The position numbers and the translations under genes were made by a program. From JAJAZB01 sp964244295 (lineage in GTDB: Bacteria > Bacteroidota > Bacteroidia > Cytophagales > Spirosomataceae): 64,000 nucleotides of DNA. Shown here one piece after another: positions 8,427 to 17,249 of this stretch (position 1 is the stretch's first letter; every line of letters begins with the position of its first letter). The notes beneath the pieces are model-generated. The model searched no databases, was not told the origin of the DNA, and worked only from the letters and a program-made list of their open reading frames with translations. The stretch lies in NCBI GenBank assembly GCA_964244295.1, contig CAXTIG010000040.1:4954-68953 (forward strand), in the 5' to 3' direction.

Positions 8427-9466
8427 GGGCGGCGGCGTTTGATGAAATTGTAGAGCGGCGTTTTCACCCGTTGAAAAAGCCCCGTTGGCAGCAGCAGTCC
8501 CAGCACGGTAGCCGCCGCGTACCAACCCAACACGCCAGCGGAGTAGACCAGGCCGAGCCGGTACCGGCGCAGCAGTCTTGCCGGAAAAAGTCCTGCCGTG
8601 AGGCCGAGGGCGTTGACCCAGCCGCCGTGGCTGCGGTACTCCAGCAGCCAGTAGGGATAGGTTTGGCGGTAGTGTTTGCGAATCAGACCGTAGGTGCGGC
8701 AGGGGGTATAAAAACCCGCCTCGGAAAAGGCCCGCTGCACTACGGCGATGAGCTGCGGCAGGCCCCCGTCGAGCCGCCGAAAGCGCCGTAAGTCGCCGTG
8801 CAGGGCATCGCGCCAGGTGTTGGTGCGCTGTCCGTTCAGGCGTAAATCCTTACGGACCATCGCTTCTTCGAGGGTGAACAGACGGCCCCCCGCCAGGATA
8901 ATCCGTAGGGCCAGGCCCACCTGAGTGAACACACTACCGTCGAAGGCATCGGTGTTGACGCGGGCCAGCGCCTCTCGCCGGAACACCAGCCCACCCACGA
9001 AGGCAAACGAGGCGTAGTACCGCCCGGCTACCTCCGGTCCCCGACCGGATACGCCGGTGGCGATGGCACGGCGTTGCACGGCGTTGGGATTTTCGTCGGA
9101 AACGAAGTTGGTGAAGCCGATATCCGGAAACTGATTTTTTTCGAGAAAAGCCGCCAGTCGGGTCAGGCAACCGGGGTCTTGAAGGGTGTCGTCGTTGCCC
9201 AGGGTGAAGCAATACTCGCCGGTGGCGAGGGCCAGCGCACGGCGCAGGGTGTAGTCGTAGCCACGATTGACGGGATTGCCCTCGAAGCGAATCGGGTACC
9301 GGGAATGGCGCTGAAAATCAGCGAGGCGGGCCAGCGTGTCGTCGGTCGAGGCGTCGTCCACCACGCAGATTTCCACGTCGGGGTGGGTTTGCCGGGAAAT
9401 CTCCGCCAACGAGACCAGCAGGTACGCGATGCGGTTGTGCTGCGGAATGCAGACGGAGATTTTCAT
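8423..9466 (-). CDS. Glycosyltransferase family 2
   Basis: First gene of the envelope operon. N-terminal GT-A domain with KISVCIPQHNRIAYLLVSL, VVDDASTDDT and FTLGNDDTLQD (the DD pair for the donor nucleotide). The C-terminal third is hydrophobic (ALGLTAGLFPARLL; VLGWYAAATVLGLLLPTGLF) and may associate with the membrane. 347 residues. It is followed by three more glycosyltransferases with overlapping or close ends, then a YkuD-like protein. Confidence 0.88.
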   Translation of the reverse strand: MKISVCIPQHNRIAYLLVSLAEISRQTHPDVEICVVDDASTDDTLARLADFQRHSRYPIRFEGNPVNRGYDYTLRRALALATGEYCFTLGNDDTLQDPGCLTRLAAFLEKNQFPDIGFTNFVSDENPNAVQRRAIATGVSGRGPEVAGRYYASFAFVGGLVFRREALARVNTDAFDGSVFTQVGLALRIILAGGRLFTLEEAMVRKDLRLNGQRTNTWRDALHGDLRRFRRLDGGLPQLIAVVQRAFSEAGFYTPCRTYGLIRKHYRQTYPYWLLEYRSHGGWVNALGLTAGLFPARLLRRYRLGLVYSAGVLGWYAAATVLGLLLPTGLFQRVKTPLYNFIKRRRP

Positions 9467-9582
9467 GTGGCCGAGGCGTTTTCGGAGGGACGTATTTTCA
9501 AAACTATACGTCCTGCCGGAGGGGCCGTTACCGTTTACTCAATAGCTGGGGTATGTGATAAAAAAATAACTTGGGTTAGGTG

Positions 9583-9639
9583 CCGAAAAACCCCAACTCC
9601 CTAAAGGGGGCTTTCCCTTAGGGAGTTGGAGGTTTTCGG
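9583..9639. repeat. Inverted repeat, CCCCAACTCCC family, after murB
   Basis: 22-nt arms at 9583-9604 and 9618-9639 with two mismatches, loop 13 nt, ending 4 bases from the murB stop. Similar in wording to the element at 37843-37906. A likely terminator for murB. Confidence 0.75.
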
Positions 9640-9643
9640 ATAT

Positions 9644-10663
9644 TCACACAAAATTCACCTCCGGCGTCAGCCGGATTCCAAACTGAGCTTCGACCGAATC
9701 CTGGACTTTTTCGGCCAGATCTTTAATTTCCTGCCCCGTACCGCCGCCGTAGTTGACCAGCACCAGCGCCTGCCGTTCGTGTACGCCGACGGCCCCGAAG
9801 CGGCGGCCTTTCCAACCCGCCCGCTCGATGAGCCACCCGGCGGGTACTTTCACCGCCGTTTCGGAAGTCGGGTAGCCGGGCAGGTCAGGAAAGCGGGTTT
9901 TGAGTTCATCAAACTGGGCTTTCGGAATTTCCGGGTTTTTGAAGAAAGACCCCGCGTTGCCCACCTGAGCCGGGTCGGGAAGTTTGGAACGACGAATCCG
10001 AACGACCGCCTCGCTCACGGCCTGGATGCTCAGCGTCGTCACGCCCATCTCGGTCAGGGTTTTCTGAATGTCGCCGTAACTGACGTGAAACGTCGGCGTT
10101 TTGTCGAGACGAAACGTGACGCTCACGATGGCGTACTGCCCGCGAAGCTCGTGTTTAAACACGCTTTCGCGGTAACCAAAGCGGCAATCGGCGTGGTTGA
10201 ACGTGCGCAATTCACCCGTTTCGAGGTGCAACGCTTCGAGTGAGTCGAACACGTCTTTGATTTCCACGCCGTAGGCTCCGATGTTCTGCATGGGCGAGGC
10301 CCCCACCGAGCCGGGAATGAGCGAGAGGTTTTCTAACCCGGCAAAATTGTGCGTCAGCGTGTACTCGACCAGGTTGTGCCAGGTTTCGCCCGCGCCTGCC
10401 TTGAGCCAGACGTGGGCCTCGGTTTGGCGGAGTACTTCGATGCCTGGAATAGAAATTTTAAGAACCAGCCCCTCGAAATCGCCCCGGAGCAGCACGTTGC
10501 TGCCGCCACCGAGCAGCAGCCGGGGCAACCGCCGAAGCGCGGAATTCTGAAGCACGGCCCGCAGGTCGTCCGGCGAACGGATTTCCACGAAAAGCCGGGC
10601 GGAAGCCTCGAAACCGAACGTGTTGTAAGGACGAAGAGAAACGTTTTCCTGAATTAAGACCAT
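9644..10663 (-). CDS. murB: UDP-N-acetylenolpyruvoylglucosamine reductase (MurB, type I)
   Basis: NADPH- and FAD-dependent reduction of UDP-GlcNAc-enolpyruvate to UDP-MurNAc, the second committed step of peptidoglycan synthesis, in the cytosol. FAD-binding LLLGGGSNVLL, SVGASPMQNIGAYG and the type I insertion with FGYRESVFKH are present; GNAGSFFKNPEI carries the catalytic Ser, and the protein ends LTPEVNFV. 339 residues, like E. coli MurB (342). The ATG at 10663 starts the conserved region; the upstream in-frame extension is not family-like and overlaps the 5' region of the divergent lipoprotein gene. Confidence 0.95.
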   Translation of the reverse strand: MVLIQENVSLRPYNTFGFEASARLFVEIRSPDDLRAVLQNSALRRLPRLLLGGGSNVLLRGDFEGLVLKISIPGIEVLRQTEAHVWLKAGAGETWHNLVEYTLTHNFAGLENLSLIPGSVGASPMQNIGAYGVEIKDVFDSLEALHLETGELRTFNHADCRFGYRESVFKHELRGQYAIVSVTFRLDKTPTFHVSYGDIQKTLTEMGVTTLSIQAVSEAVVRIRRSKLPDPAQVGNAGSFFKNPEIPKAQFDELKTRFPDLPGYPTSETAVKVPAGWLIERAGWKGRRFGAVGVHERQALVLVNYGGGTGQEIKDLAEKVQDSVEAQFGIRLTPEVNFV

Positions 10664-10765
10664 GCAAAGGCAAAAAGAAAGGGGTAAAAATACGCGCAAA
10701 CGAGGGTGGCCTGATTGGTTTTCCCCGGAAATACCCAAAATTTGTGGAAGCCTCCTTTTTGTTCC

Positions 10766-11323
10766 ATGAATCGAATTTCCAGCCTTGTCGCCCCCGCCGG
10801 ACTGCTTTTTTTGCTGGCCTGTGCCCCAAAGGTGACCCGCCCCGCTACCACAGCCAGCCGGGAAGCAGGCGAAGATCTGAGCGCGTTCCGGCCCCGCTAC
10901 AACCCGGCAACGGTCGCGCCGACTTCCGCCCCGTCCCCGAAAAAAGAGGTTCCCACTGAAAAACGCCCGGCATCACCCAGGGCCAGCGACCAGCCCCTGC
11001 ACGTGAATCGCCGCCTCGATATGGTGCTCGATACGCTGGCTCAACGCAACCGTTACGTGAAGCACGTGCGCGGCTACCGGATTCAACTCTACGTGGGCAC
11101 CAACCGCCAGGAAGCCGATGGGGTGAAGGTGTACGTGTACCAAAACTTCCCGGAACTCAACGTGTACCTGACCTACAGCGCTCCCACCTACCGGCTCCGC
11201 ACGGGCGATTTTGTGGCCCGGCTGGACGTGGAACGGTACTTCGACTCGATGCAAGTTCAATACCCCAACGCCATGATTTTGACCGATAAAGTTGAAATCC
11301 GCAAGAGTCTGGCCATCAAGTAA
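10766..11323 (+). CDS. SPOR-domain-like lipoprotein
   Basis: Signal peptide with lipobox (LLFLLACAPK, Cys about residue 19), so probably a lipid-anchored periplasmic or outer-membrane protein. A low-complexity Pro/Ala/Ser linker follows, then a C-terminal segment (RGYRIQLYVG...VYLTYSAPTYRLRTGDF...YPNAMILTDKV) with the pattern of a SPOR domain, which binds denuded glycan strands of peptidoglycan. 185 residues. The ATG at 10766 is chosen because it starts the signal peptide. Divergent from murB; tandem with gmd. SPOR assignment is by pattern only. Confidence 0.75.
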   Translation: MNRISSLVAPAGLLFLLACAPKVTRPATTASREAGEDLSAFRPRYNPATVAPTSAPSPKKEVPTEKRPASPRASDQPLHVNRRLDMVLDTLAQRNRYVKHVRGYRIQLYVGTNRQEADGVKVYVYQNFPELNVYLTYSAPTYRLRTGDFVARLDVERYFDSMQVQYPNAMILTDKVEIRKSLAIK

Positions 11324-11359
11324 TCGGGCCGTAACGATTCTTCCCTGCCAATTCGTTTT

Positions 11360-11367
11360 TACTTTTG
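11360..11367 (+). promoter_or_regulatory. Candidate -7 box (TACTTTTG) upstream of gmd
   Basis: Matches TAnnTTTG, 68 bases before the gmd ATG. No good TTTG at the expected -33 distance, so only a moderate call. Confidence 0.4.
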
Positions 11368-11434
11368 TGGGAAGTCAATCCCAGGCGGTGAACGCGCTGG
11401 GGTGTTGATTACCCGCCAATTTTTCAACCAATTC

Positions 11435-12547
11435 ATGAAAAAAGCCCTCATTACCGGTATCACGGGTCAGGATGGTGCCTATCTGGCCGAACTGTTGCTT
11501 CAGAAAGGCTACGAAGTACACGGCATCAAACGCCGCTCGTCGCTTTTCAACACCGACCGCATCGACCACCTTTACCAGGATCCGCACGAGCAAGATGTGC
11601 ATTTTCACCTGCACTACGGCGATTTGAGCGATTCGACCAACATCATCCGCATCATTCAGGAATTACAGCCCGATGAGATCTACAACCTCGGGGCCATGTC
11701 GCACGTGCAGGTGAGTTTTGAAGAACCCGAATACACCGCCCAAGTAGACGGCATCGGTACGCTACGCATTCTGGAAGCCGTGCGCCTGCTGGGTTTGACC
11801 CAAAAAACCCGGATTTACCAGGCCTCGACCTCCGAATTGTACGGACTAGTGCAGGCCGTGCCGCAGAGTGAAACCACGCCGTTTTACCCGCGCTCGCCTT
11901 ACGCAGTGGCCAAGCTGTACGGCTACTGGATTACGGTCAATTACCGGGAAGCCTACGGGATGTTCGCGGTAAACGGCATTTTATTTAACCATGAATCACC
12001 CCTGCGGGGCGAGACCTTCGTGACGCGCAAAATCACACGGGGCGTGGCGCGGATTGCCCTCGGTTTGCAGGAAAAAATCTTCATGGGCAACCTCGATGCC
12101 CAACGCGATTGGGGCCACGCCAAAGATTACGTGGAGGCCATGTGGCGGATTCTTCAGCAGGAAAAGCCGGAGGATTACGTGATTGCTACCGGCGAAACCA
12201 CCCGTGTGCGCGACTTCATTCGGATGGCCTTCGGCGAAGTGGGCATCGAAGTGGCTTTCAGCGGCGAAGGGGAAGCCGAATCGGGACACGTTGTGGCCTG
12301 TACCAATCCGGATTTTCAGGTACCCATTGGCCAGGAAGTGGTGGCGGTAGACAAGCGCTACTTCCGCCCTACCGAAGTAGAGTTGCTCCTGGGCGACCCG
12401 ACCAAAGCCAAAACCCAACTCGGCTGGCAACCTCAGTACGACTTACCCGCCCTGGTGGCCGACATGATGCAGGCCGACGTGGCGCTTTTCAAGCGCGATC
12501 AACTCCTGGAGCAGAGCGGGCACCGGGTGATGAATTATTATGAGTAG
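11435..12547 (+). CDS. gmd: GDP-mannose 4,6-dehydratase
   Basis: Converts GDP-D-mannose to GDP-4-keto-6-deoxy-D-mannose, precursor of GDP-fucose, GDP-rhamnose or GDP-perosamine. Short-chain dehydrogenase fold: NADP-binding GITGQDGAYLAELL, then STSELYG and the catalytic SPYAVAKLYGYW (Tyr-x3-Lys). The KRRSSLFNTDRIDHLY and ESPLRGETFVTRKITRG stretches are specific to Gmd. 370 residues. The ATG at 11435 directly begins the Rossmann strand. No GDP-fucose synthase or other user of the product is adjacent. Its end faces a 40-bp palindrome and a bidirectional terminator. Confidence 0.95.
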   Translation: MKKALITGITGQDGAYLAELLLQKGYEVHGIKRRSSLFNTDRIDHLYQDPHEQDVHFHLHYGDLSDSTNIIRIIQELQPDEIYNLGAMSHVQVSFEEPEYTAQVDGIGTLRILEAVRLLGLTQKTRIYQASTSELYGLVQAVPQSETTPFYPRSPYAVAKLYGYWITVNYREAYGMFAVNGILFNHESPLRGETFVTRKITRGVARIALGLQEKIFMGNLDAQRDWGHAKDYVEAMWRILQQEKPEDYVIATGETTRVRDFIRMAFGEVGIEVAFSGEGEAESGHVVACTNPDFQVPIGQEVVAVDKRYFRPTEVELLLGDPTKAKTQLGWQPQYDLPALVADMMQADVALFKRDQLLEQSGHRVMNYYE

Positions 12548-12561
12548 GAAGGAAAAAAAAC

Positions 12562-12662
12562 AAACAAGCTGTCATCCTGGAAGGACCTCGTTGGACTACC
12601 GTTCCCTTTTCGGGAAATTAAACGGTAGTCCAACGAGGTCCTTCCAGGATGACAGCTTGTTT
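12562..12662. repeat. Palindromic element, GTCATCC family
   Basis: Perfect 40-bp arms at 12562-12601 and 12623-12662, loop 21 nt, between convergent gmd and the DegP gene. Contains the family word CTGTCATCCTGGAAGGACCT. Confidence 0.93.
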
Positions 12663-12681
12663 AATGCTTCTGTCTGTACAA

Positions 12682-12716
12682 AAAAAGCCCCTCAGCAAGT
12701 CGCTGAGGGGCTTTTT
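12682..12716. terminator. Bidirectional intrinsic terminator between gmd and degP
   Basis: Perfect 15-bp stem (AAAAAGCCCCTCAGC at 12682-12696, complement at 12702-12716) with a 5-nt loop, and A and T tracts on both sides, between convergent genes. Confidence 0.9.
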
Positions 12717-12753
12717 GACGAATAACCGTTAACCAATAACGATTAGCAAACGC

Positions 12754-14271
12754 TTAGAAACTATACGAATACCGCGTTGTCGGGTCGTCGGGATAGACAC
12801 CTTCGAGGCGAATGCCACTGCGCTTGCCAGCGACGGTTTTGGCAAAATCAGCCGCTGATTTCACGGGTTGGTTGTTCACCTTCGTGATGATGAACCCTTC
12901 GTTGATTTCGGTTTGCTGGGAGAGAATGCCGTTGCCCACCTGAGTCACTTTGGCCCCACCGGTCACGCGCAACTCGCTGCGCTCTTCGTCGCTGAGGTCG
13001 GCTACCCGCACGCCCAGCGTTTGAATCGAGACGCTGTTGCCCGTGCTTTCCGTCGCGGCTACTTCGTCGCCTTTCACGATGCTCGTGGTGCCGGTGATGT
13101 TTTTCAGGATCACGTTCAGGTCTTTCGTCTGGCCGTCGCGGTTCACGGTCACGACCACGTTGTCGCCGGGTTTCTTACGGCCTACACGTTCCACGAGGGC
13201 GCTGACGGTGTTGACATCGGCACCGTCCACTCGCGTGATCACGTCACCCACTTTCACCCCGGCGGCTTTGGCCGCGCTGAGGGCCGGGTTGGTACCGAAA
13301 CTCCCCACGTAAATGCCCGAGGTGGCTTTCAGGTCGAGTTGTTCGGCCACGGTGTTGTTGACTTCCTGCATTTTGGCAACGCCCAGGAAAGCCCGCTGCA
13401 CGGTACCGTACTTGAGCAAATCACCGGCTACTTTTTTCACAATCGTCACCGGCACGGCGAAGGCGTAGCCCACGTAGGTGCCCGTCTGGCTCCCGGCAAT
13501 GGCCGTGTTGATGCCCACAAGTTCGCCCTTCAGGTTGACGAGCGCCCCGCCGGAGTTGCCGGGGTTCACGGCCGCATCGGTCTGGATAAACGATTCGATG
13601 GGGTTGCCGTTTTGGTAATCCAAAATTCCAATCCCCCGCCCTTTGGCGCTGATAATCCCGGCGGTCACGGTCGATTCGAGGTCGAAGGGATTCCCCACGG
13701 CCAGCACCCACTCGCCCACTTTCACGCCGTCGGAGTCACCGAATTGCAGGAAGGGAAGGCCCTTGTCTTCAATTTTAATCACCGCGATGTCGGTGTTGGG
13801 GTCACGGCCAATCAACTTGGCTTTGTACGAACGGCGGTCGTTCAGAATCACTTCCAACTCTTTGGAATCGGCCACCACGTGGTTGTTGGTGACGATGTAC
13901 CCGTCGGCGCTGATAATCACACCCGAACCCGAAGCCTGGCCTTCCTGGCGTTGCGGGCCGCGCTGACGACCACCGCCGCCGCCGAAGAATTCTTCGAAGA
14001 TGTCGGGCATCTGGCCCTGACGACTCACTTCACGCACCACCGTCGATTTGATGTGAACCACGGCGGGCGTGGTTTTCTCGGCGGCGTAGGTGAAGTCGCC
14101 GGGGTTGCCGGGGGCGCTTGGCGTATTGGCGGCAAGGCGGGTGAAGGCCGAAGGAACGGCCTCGTTCATGATAATTTCCTTCTTGTCCAGGCCGGTCAGT
14201 TTGTAAGCCGCCAGCGTGGTGGCGCTGCTCAGGATACCCACCAGCGCGAGGGTTTTCAGGTTGCTTTTCAT
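12754..14271 (-). CDS. DegP/HtrA-family periplasmic serine protease (Do-like)
   Basis: Envelope quality-control protease/chaperone. An N-terminal hydrophobic segment (TLALVGILSSATTLAAY) exports or anchors it. The trypsin-like domain has the full triad: His131 (NNHVVADS), Asp161 (NTDIAVIK), Ser240 (NPGNSGGALVN). A Gly/Arg-rich insert (about 97-110) forms the LA-like loop. Two PDZ domains follow (about 290-385 and 415-505); the second contains NEGFIITKVNNQPV. 505 residues. The ATG at 14271 is preferred to an in-frame TTG four codons upstream. Stop codon close to a terminator shared with gmd. Confidence 0.93.
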   Translation of the reverse strand: MKSNLKTLALVGILSSATTLAAYKLTGLDKKEIIMNEAVPSAFTRLAANTPSAPGNPGDFTYAAEKTTPAVVHIKSTVVREVSRQGQMPDIFEEFFGGGGGRQRGPQRQEGQASGSGVIISADGYIVTNNHVVADSKELEVILNDRRSYKAKLIGRDPNTDIAVIKIEDKGLPFLQFGDSDGVKVGEWVLAVGNPFDLESTVTAGIISAKGRGIGILDYQNGNPIESFIQTDAAVNPGNSGGALVNLKGELVGINTAIAGSQTGTYVGYAFAVPVTIVKKVAGDLLKYGTVQRAFLGVAKMQEVNNTVAEQLDLKATSGIYVGSFGTNPALSAAKAAGVKVGDVITRVDGADVNTVSALVERVGRKKPGDNVVVTVNRDGQTKDLNVILKNITGTTSIVKGDEVAATESTGNSVSIQTLGVRVADLSDEERSELRVTGGAKVTQVGNGILSQQTEINEGFIITKVNNQPVKSAADFAKTVAGKRSGIRLEGVYPDDPTTRYSYSF

Positions 14272-14390
14272 CGTGTTTATCAAAAAAAAGAGCGTTAATT
14301 TCTTAGAGACGTAAGCGTAACGACGCAGCGTAGGCGAAGGTTGCGAAGATACGCGGCTTAACCTTTTTTAACAAAACCACTGGTACTTAC

Positions 14391-14423
14391 GAAAATCCCC
14401 CCGTCACAGCGCAACGGGGGGAT
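14391..14423 (-). terminator. Intrinsic terminator downstream of the hsp20 gene
   Basis: Stem ATCCCCCCGT/ACGGGGGGAT (14395-14404 and 14414-14423) with a T run when read on the minus strand. Confidence 0.65.
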
Positions 14424-14447
14424 TCTTCAAAAAGCTGTGCCGGTGGG

Positions 14448-14522
14448 TAGTCGATAGTCATCAGTCGATAGTCGTTAGCAAAGGCATTTTTCTAACGACT
14501 GTCGACTGATGACTATCGACTA
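14448..14522. repeat. Low-complexity palindrome (GTCGATAGTC words) at the hsp20 stop
   Basis: 31-nt arms at 14448-14478 and 14492-14522 with one mismatch and a 13-nt loop. The right arm ends directly at the hsp20 stop codon (14523-14525). A solo half with the same words lies before bshA (22814-22843). Confidence 0.85.
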
Positions 14523-14960
14523 TCAAGCAATTGCAATTTCGCGGGCGGGTTTCACTTTGGCTTCTTCCCGCTTAGGCAGGCTCACGTGCAGGATACCATC
14601 GGTGTAGGTGGCCTCCACGGCCTCGCCGTTGACCGACTGGGGCAGGGTAAACGTCCGCTGGAACGAGCGGTAGCTGAATTCGTGGCGGGTGTATTTTTCC
14701 TCCTGGTTGTCTTCGGCCGTTTCTTGTTGGTTCTGGGCCGAAATAGTCAGGCGATTGTGGTTCAGACTGAGTTTGAAATCTTCTTTTTTCAAACCCGGTG
14801 CGGCGACTTCGATTCGGAAGCCTTCTTTGTTTTCTACTACGTTGACGGCGGGCGTTTGGCCGAGGGCGTTGTTGCCGTAAAAACGGTCCGGGAAGAAGCT
14901 TTCAATTTCCCGATTGAAGAAGTTCTCGAAGGTCGAGGGGCGATACTTGACGAGTGTCAT
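14523..14960 (-). CDS. Small heat-shock protein (Hsp20/alpha-crystallin)
   Basis: ATP-independent holdase chaperone that forms oligomers and keeps unfolding proteins soluble. 145 residues: a short N-terminal arm rich in Phe (FENFFNREIESFFPDRF), the alpha-crystallin domain from about residue 40 (VNVVENKEGFRIEVAAPGLKK) to 130, the conserved DGILHVSLPK, and a C-terminal tail with the IAI motif (EIAIA) used in oligomer contacts. Single-gene unit with a terminator and a palindrome right after its stop. Confidence 0.93.
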   Translation of the reverse strand: MTLVKYRPSTFENFFNREIESFFPDRFYGNNALGQTPAVNVVENKEGFRIEVAAPGLKKEDFKLSLNHNRLTISAQNQQETAEDNQEEKYTRHEFSYRSFQRTFTLPQSVNGEAVEATYTDGILHVSLPKREEAKVKPAREIAIA

Positions 14961-15113
14961 GGCTGTTTGCTGTTTTTTAGGTTGAACGTTGTTGCGTTTG
15001 ACCTTCCTTTATCAACAGCTATTCCAAGGTAAGTCTAACTTGGATTTAATGACACATTGGCCGAAGTAAAAGATTTTGTGAAAATTTTTCGGACAAAATG
15101 GCTAAAAACCCTT

Positions 15114-15218
15114 AAGCCTGTCATCCAGAGTGCAGCGAAGGACCTTTCGCCCCTCCCTTCCGATTGGCCTGGAGGTTTAGCGCGAAAGATCCTTCGCTGC
15201 GCTCTGGATGACAGGCCT
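15114..15218. repeat. Palindromic element, GTCATCC family
   Basis: 37-nt arms at 15114-15150 and 15182-15218 with three mismatches, loop 31 nt, just after the rnc stop (rnc ends at 15231). Family words: CTGTCATCCAGAG and GCAGCGAAGGA. Confidence 0.88.
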
Positions 15219-15230
15219 GAAGGTAAAAAC

Positions 15231-15986
15231 TCAGCGCAACTCCAGCTTCTCACACGCTTTCTCCGCCGCCGACTGCTCCGCTTTTTTCTTGCTAAAGCCC
15301 GTGCCCACGGCAAACGACGCGTTGTCGACCAGCAGGTCGGCGATAAATTCTTTGTTGTGGGTGGTGCCTTGTTCGTTGACCTCGAAGCGGAGGTCGCGGC
15401 CTTCGCGCTGCGCCCATTCGATGATGAGGCTTTTGTAGTTGGCGTTGTTCTGTACCACGTCGTCGAGGTCGAAGTGGCCGGAAATCAGGCGTTTGAGGAT
15501 GAACGTTTTCGTAAACGCAAAACCCTTGTCGAGGTACACCGCCCCCACGAAGGCTTCGAGGGCGTCGCCGTACATCGAGGTGCGCGTGAGGATGGTGCGG
15601 CGGTTGGCGTCGAATTCCACCAAGCGGTCAAGGCCCAGCTTGCGGGCCACCACGTTGAGCGATTCGCGGTTGACGATTCGGGAGCGGATTTCGGTCAGAA
15701 AGCCTTCGTCTTTGTAGGGAAATTTTTTGAACAGGTACTCCGCCACGACCATGCCCAGCACGGCATCGCCGAGGTATTCGAGCCGCTCGTTCGATTCGCG
15801 AAAGGCCCGACCCTTCACTTCCTTCCCCGCCGAGGTGTGCATAAACGCCAGGTGGTACACCATCAGGTTGCCGGGCCGGGAGCCAATGAGCGTGGCAACG
15901 GCTTTTTTCATCTTCTGATCCTTGTCGGAATCAGACCTGAAAAGCCGGGAAATGGGGCCGAAAACAGCGGAGAAAACGAAAAGCAC
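15231..15986 (-). CDS. rnc: Ribonuclease III
   Basis: Cleaves double-stranded RNA, as in rRNA processing. The RNase III signature NERLEYLGDAVL (about residues 66-77) and the downstream Asp/Glu metal ligands (MYGDALEAFVGAVYLD) are intact; a dsRNA-binding domain fills the C-terminal 75 residues, ending AEKACEKLELR. 251 residues. The start is a GTG at 15984-15986 directly after the fabF stop; the N-terminal FGPISRLF stretch resembles other Bacteroidota RNase III starts. An internal ATG at 15911 is a weaker alternative. Third gene of acpP-fabF-rnc. Confidence 0.92.
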   Translation of the reverse strand: MLFVFSAVFGPISRLFRSDSDKDQKMKKAVATLIGSRPGNLMVYHLAFMHTSAGKEVKGRAFRESNERLEYLGDAVLGMVVAEYLFKKFPYKDEGFLTEIRSRIVNRESLNVVARKLGLDRLVEFDANRRTILTRTSMYGDALEAFVGAVYLDKGFAFTKTFILKRLISGHFDLDDVVQNNANYKSLIIEWAQREGRDLRFEVNEQGTTHNKEFIADLLVDNASFAVGTGFSKKKAEQSAAEKACEKLELR

Positions 15987-17240
15987 TTAGTCGGTGATTT
16001 TACGGAAGGCCACGCAGGTGTTGTGCCCCCCAAACCCGAAGGTGTTGCTGATGGCGACATCGATGGGCCGGGCCTGGGCTTGGTTGAAAGTCAGGTTCAG
16101 GCGCGGGTCGATGTCGGGGTCGTCGGTAAAGTGGTTGATGGTGGGCGGCACGAGTTGGTGGCGAATCGCCAGCACGGAAGCCACGGCTTCCACGGCCCCG
16201 GCCCCGCCGAGCAGGTGCCCGGTCATGGATTTGGTCGAACTGATGTTCATGCCAAACGCCGCCTCGCCAAACAAGCGCTCGATGGCCTTCAACTCCTGCG
16301 GGTCGCCGATGGGCGTCGAGGTGCCGTGGGTGTTGATGTAGTCCACGTCGCCGGGCTGAAGGTCGGCGTCGTCGAGGGCATCTTTCATCGCCAGGTAAGC
16401 CCCGTAGCCTTCGGGGTGCGGGGCGGTGATGTGGTAGGCGTCCGACGACATCCCCGCGCCGATAAGTTCGCAGTAAATCGTGGCCCCGCGCGCTTTGGCG
16501 TGTTCGTATTCTTCGAGCACTAGACAGGCTGCGCCTTCACCGAGCACGAAACCGTCGCGGTCTTTGTCGTAGGGCCTGGAAGCGGTGGCCGGGTCGTCGT
16601 TGCGCTCGCTCATGGCGCGGTTGGCGTTGAAGCCGCCGATGCCCGCCTGGGTAATGGCCGCTTCGGAACCACCCGTGAGGCAAACCTTGATTTTACCCAA
16701 CCGGATGTAGGTAAACGCGTCGATGACGGCGTTGTTAGTCGAGGCACAGGCCGAAACGGTCACGTAATTGGGGCCCCGGAACCCGTACTTGATGGAAATC
16801 TGCCCCGAGGCGCTGTCGGCAATCATTTTAGTAATGAAGAACGGGTTGAACCGGGGCGTTCCGTCGCCTTTGGCGTAGGCAATTACTTCATCCTCAAACG
16901 ATTTCAGTCCCCCAATGCCCGAACCCCAGATGACCCCCACGCGATCGAGGTCGAGCGCCGAGAGGTCGAACTTCGCGTCCTGAATGGCTTGCTCCGCCAC
17001 CACGATCGCGTACTGGGTAAAGGGGTCCATTTTGCGGGCGTCCTGCCGGGGGATAAACTGGGTCACGTCGAAGTTTTTGACTTCGCAGGCAAACCGGGTG
17101 CGAAACTTGCTAGCATCGAACCGGGTGATGGGCGCAGCCCCGCTCACTCCGGCCACCAGGTTTTGCCAGAATTCATCCACGGTATTGCCCAGGGGCGTCA
17201 GGGCACCCAGGCCAGTCACTACCACGCGCTTCAACTGCAT
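15987..17240 (-). CDS. fabF: Beta-ketoacyl-ACP synthase II
   Basis: Condensing enzyme of type II fatty-acid synthesis; elongates acyl-ACP with malonyl-ACP. Catalytic Cys165 (TVSACASTNNAV) and the two His of NTHGTSTP (about 305) and SMTGHLLGGAGAVE (about 342) are all present; the N-terminus MQLKRVVVTGLGALTPLGNT and the C-terminal FGFGGHNTCVAF are classic. 417 residues. Stop directly abuts the rnc GTG. Its 5' leader on the minus strand is about 60 nt without a single G (complement of 17241-17300), one arm of an inverted repeat. Confidence 0.96.
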   Translation of the reverse strand: MQLKRVVVTGLGALTPLGNTVDEFWQNLVAGVSGAAPITRFDASKFRTRFACEVKNFDVTQFIPRQDARKMDPFTQYAIVVAEQAIQDAKFDLSALDLDRVGVIWGSGIGGLKSFEDEVIAYAKGDGTPRFNPFFITKMIADSASGQISIKYGFRGPNYVTVSACASTNNAVIDAFTYIRLGKIKVCLTGGSEAAITQAGIGGFNANRAMSERNDDPATASRPYDKDRDGFVLGEGAACLVLEEYEHAKARGATIYCELIGAGMSSDAYHITAPHPEGYGAYLAMKDALDDADLQPGDVDYINTHGTSTPIGDPQELKAIERLFGEAAFGMNISSTKSMTGHLLGGAGAVEAVASVLAIRHQLVPPTINHFTDDPDIDPRLNLTFNQAQARPIDVAISNTFGFGGHNTCVAFRKITD

Positions 17241-17249
17241 AAGGTTGGG

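Noticed and set aside
9074..9604. 176-codon plus-strand frame opposite a GT2 gene
   Set aside because: Antisense shadow with no start context; the C-terminal part runs through the intergenic region.
12868..14298. 476-codon open frame on the plus strand opposite the DegP gene
   Set aside because: Antisense shadow caused by high GC; His/Gly/Val-rich with no recognisable motif, while the minus strand has a complete protease.
15057..16523. 488-codon plus-strand frame opposite rnc and fabF
   Set aside because: Starts in a palindromic repeat and mirrors two well-recognised genes; not protein-like.
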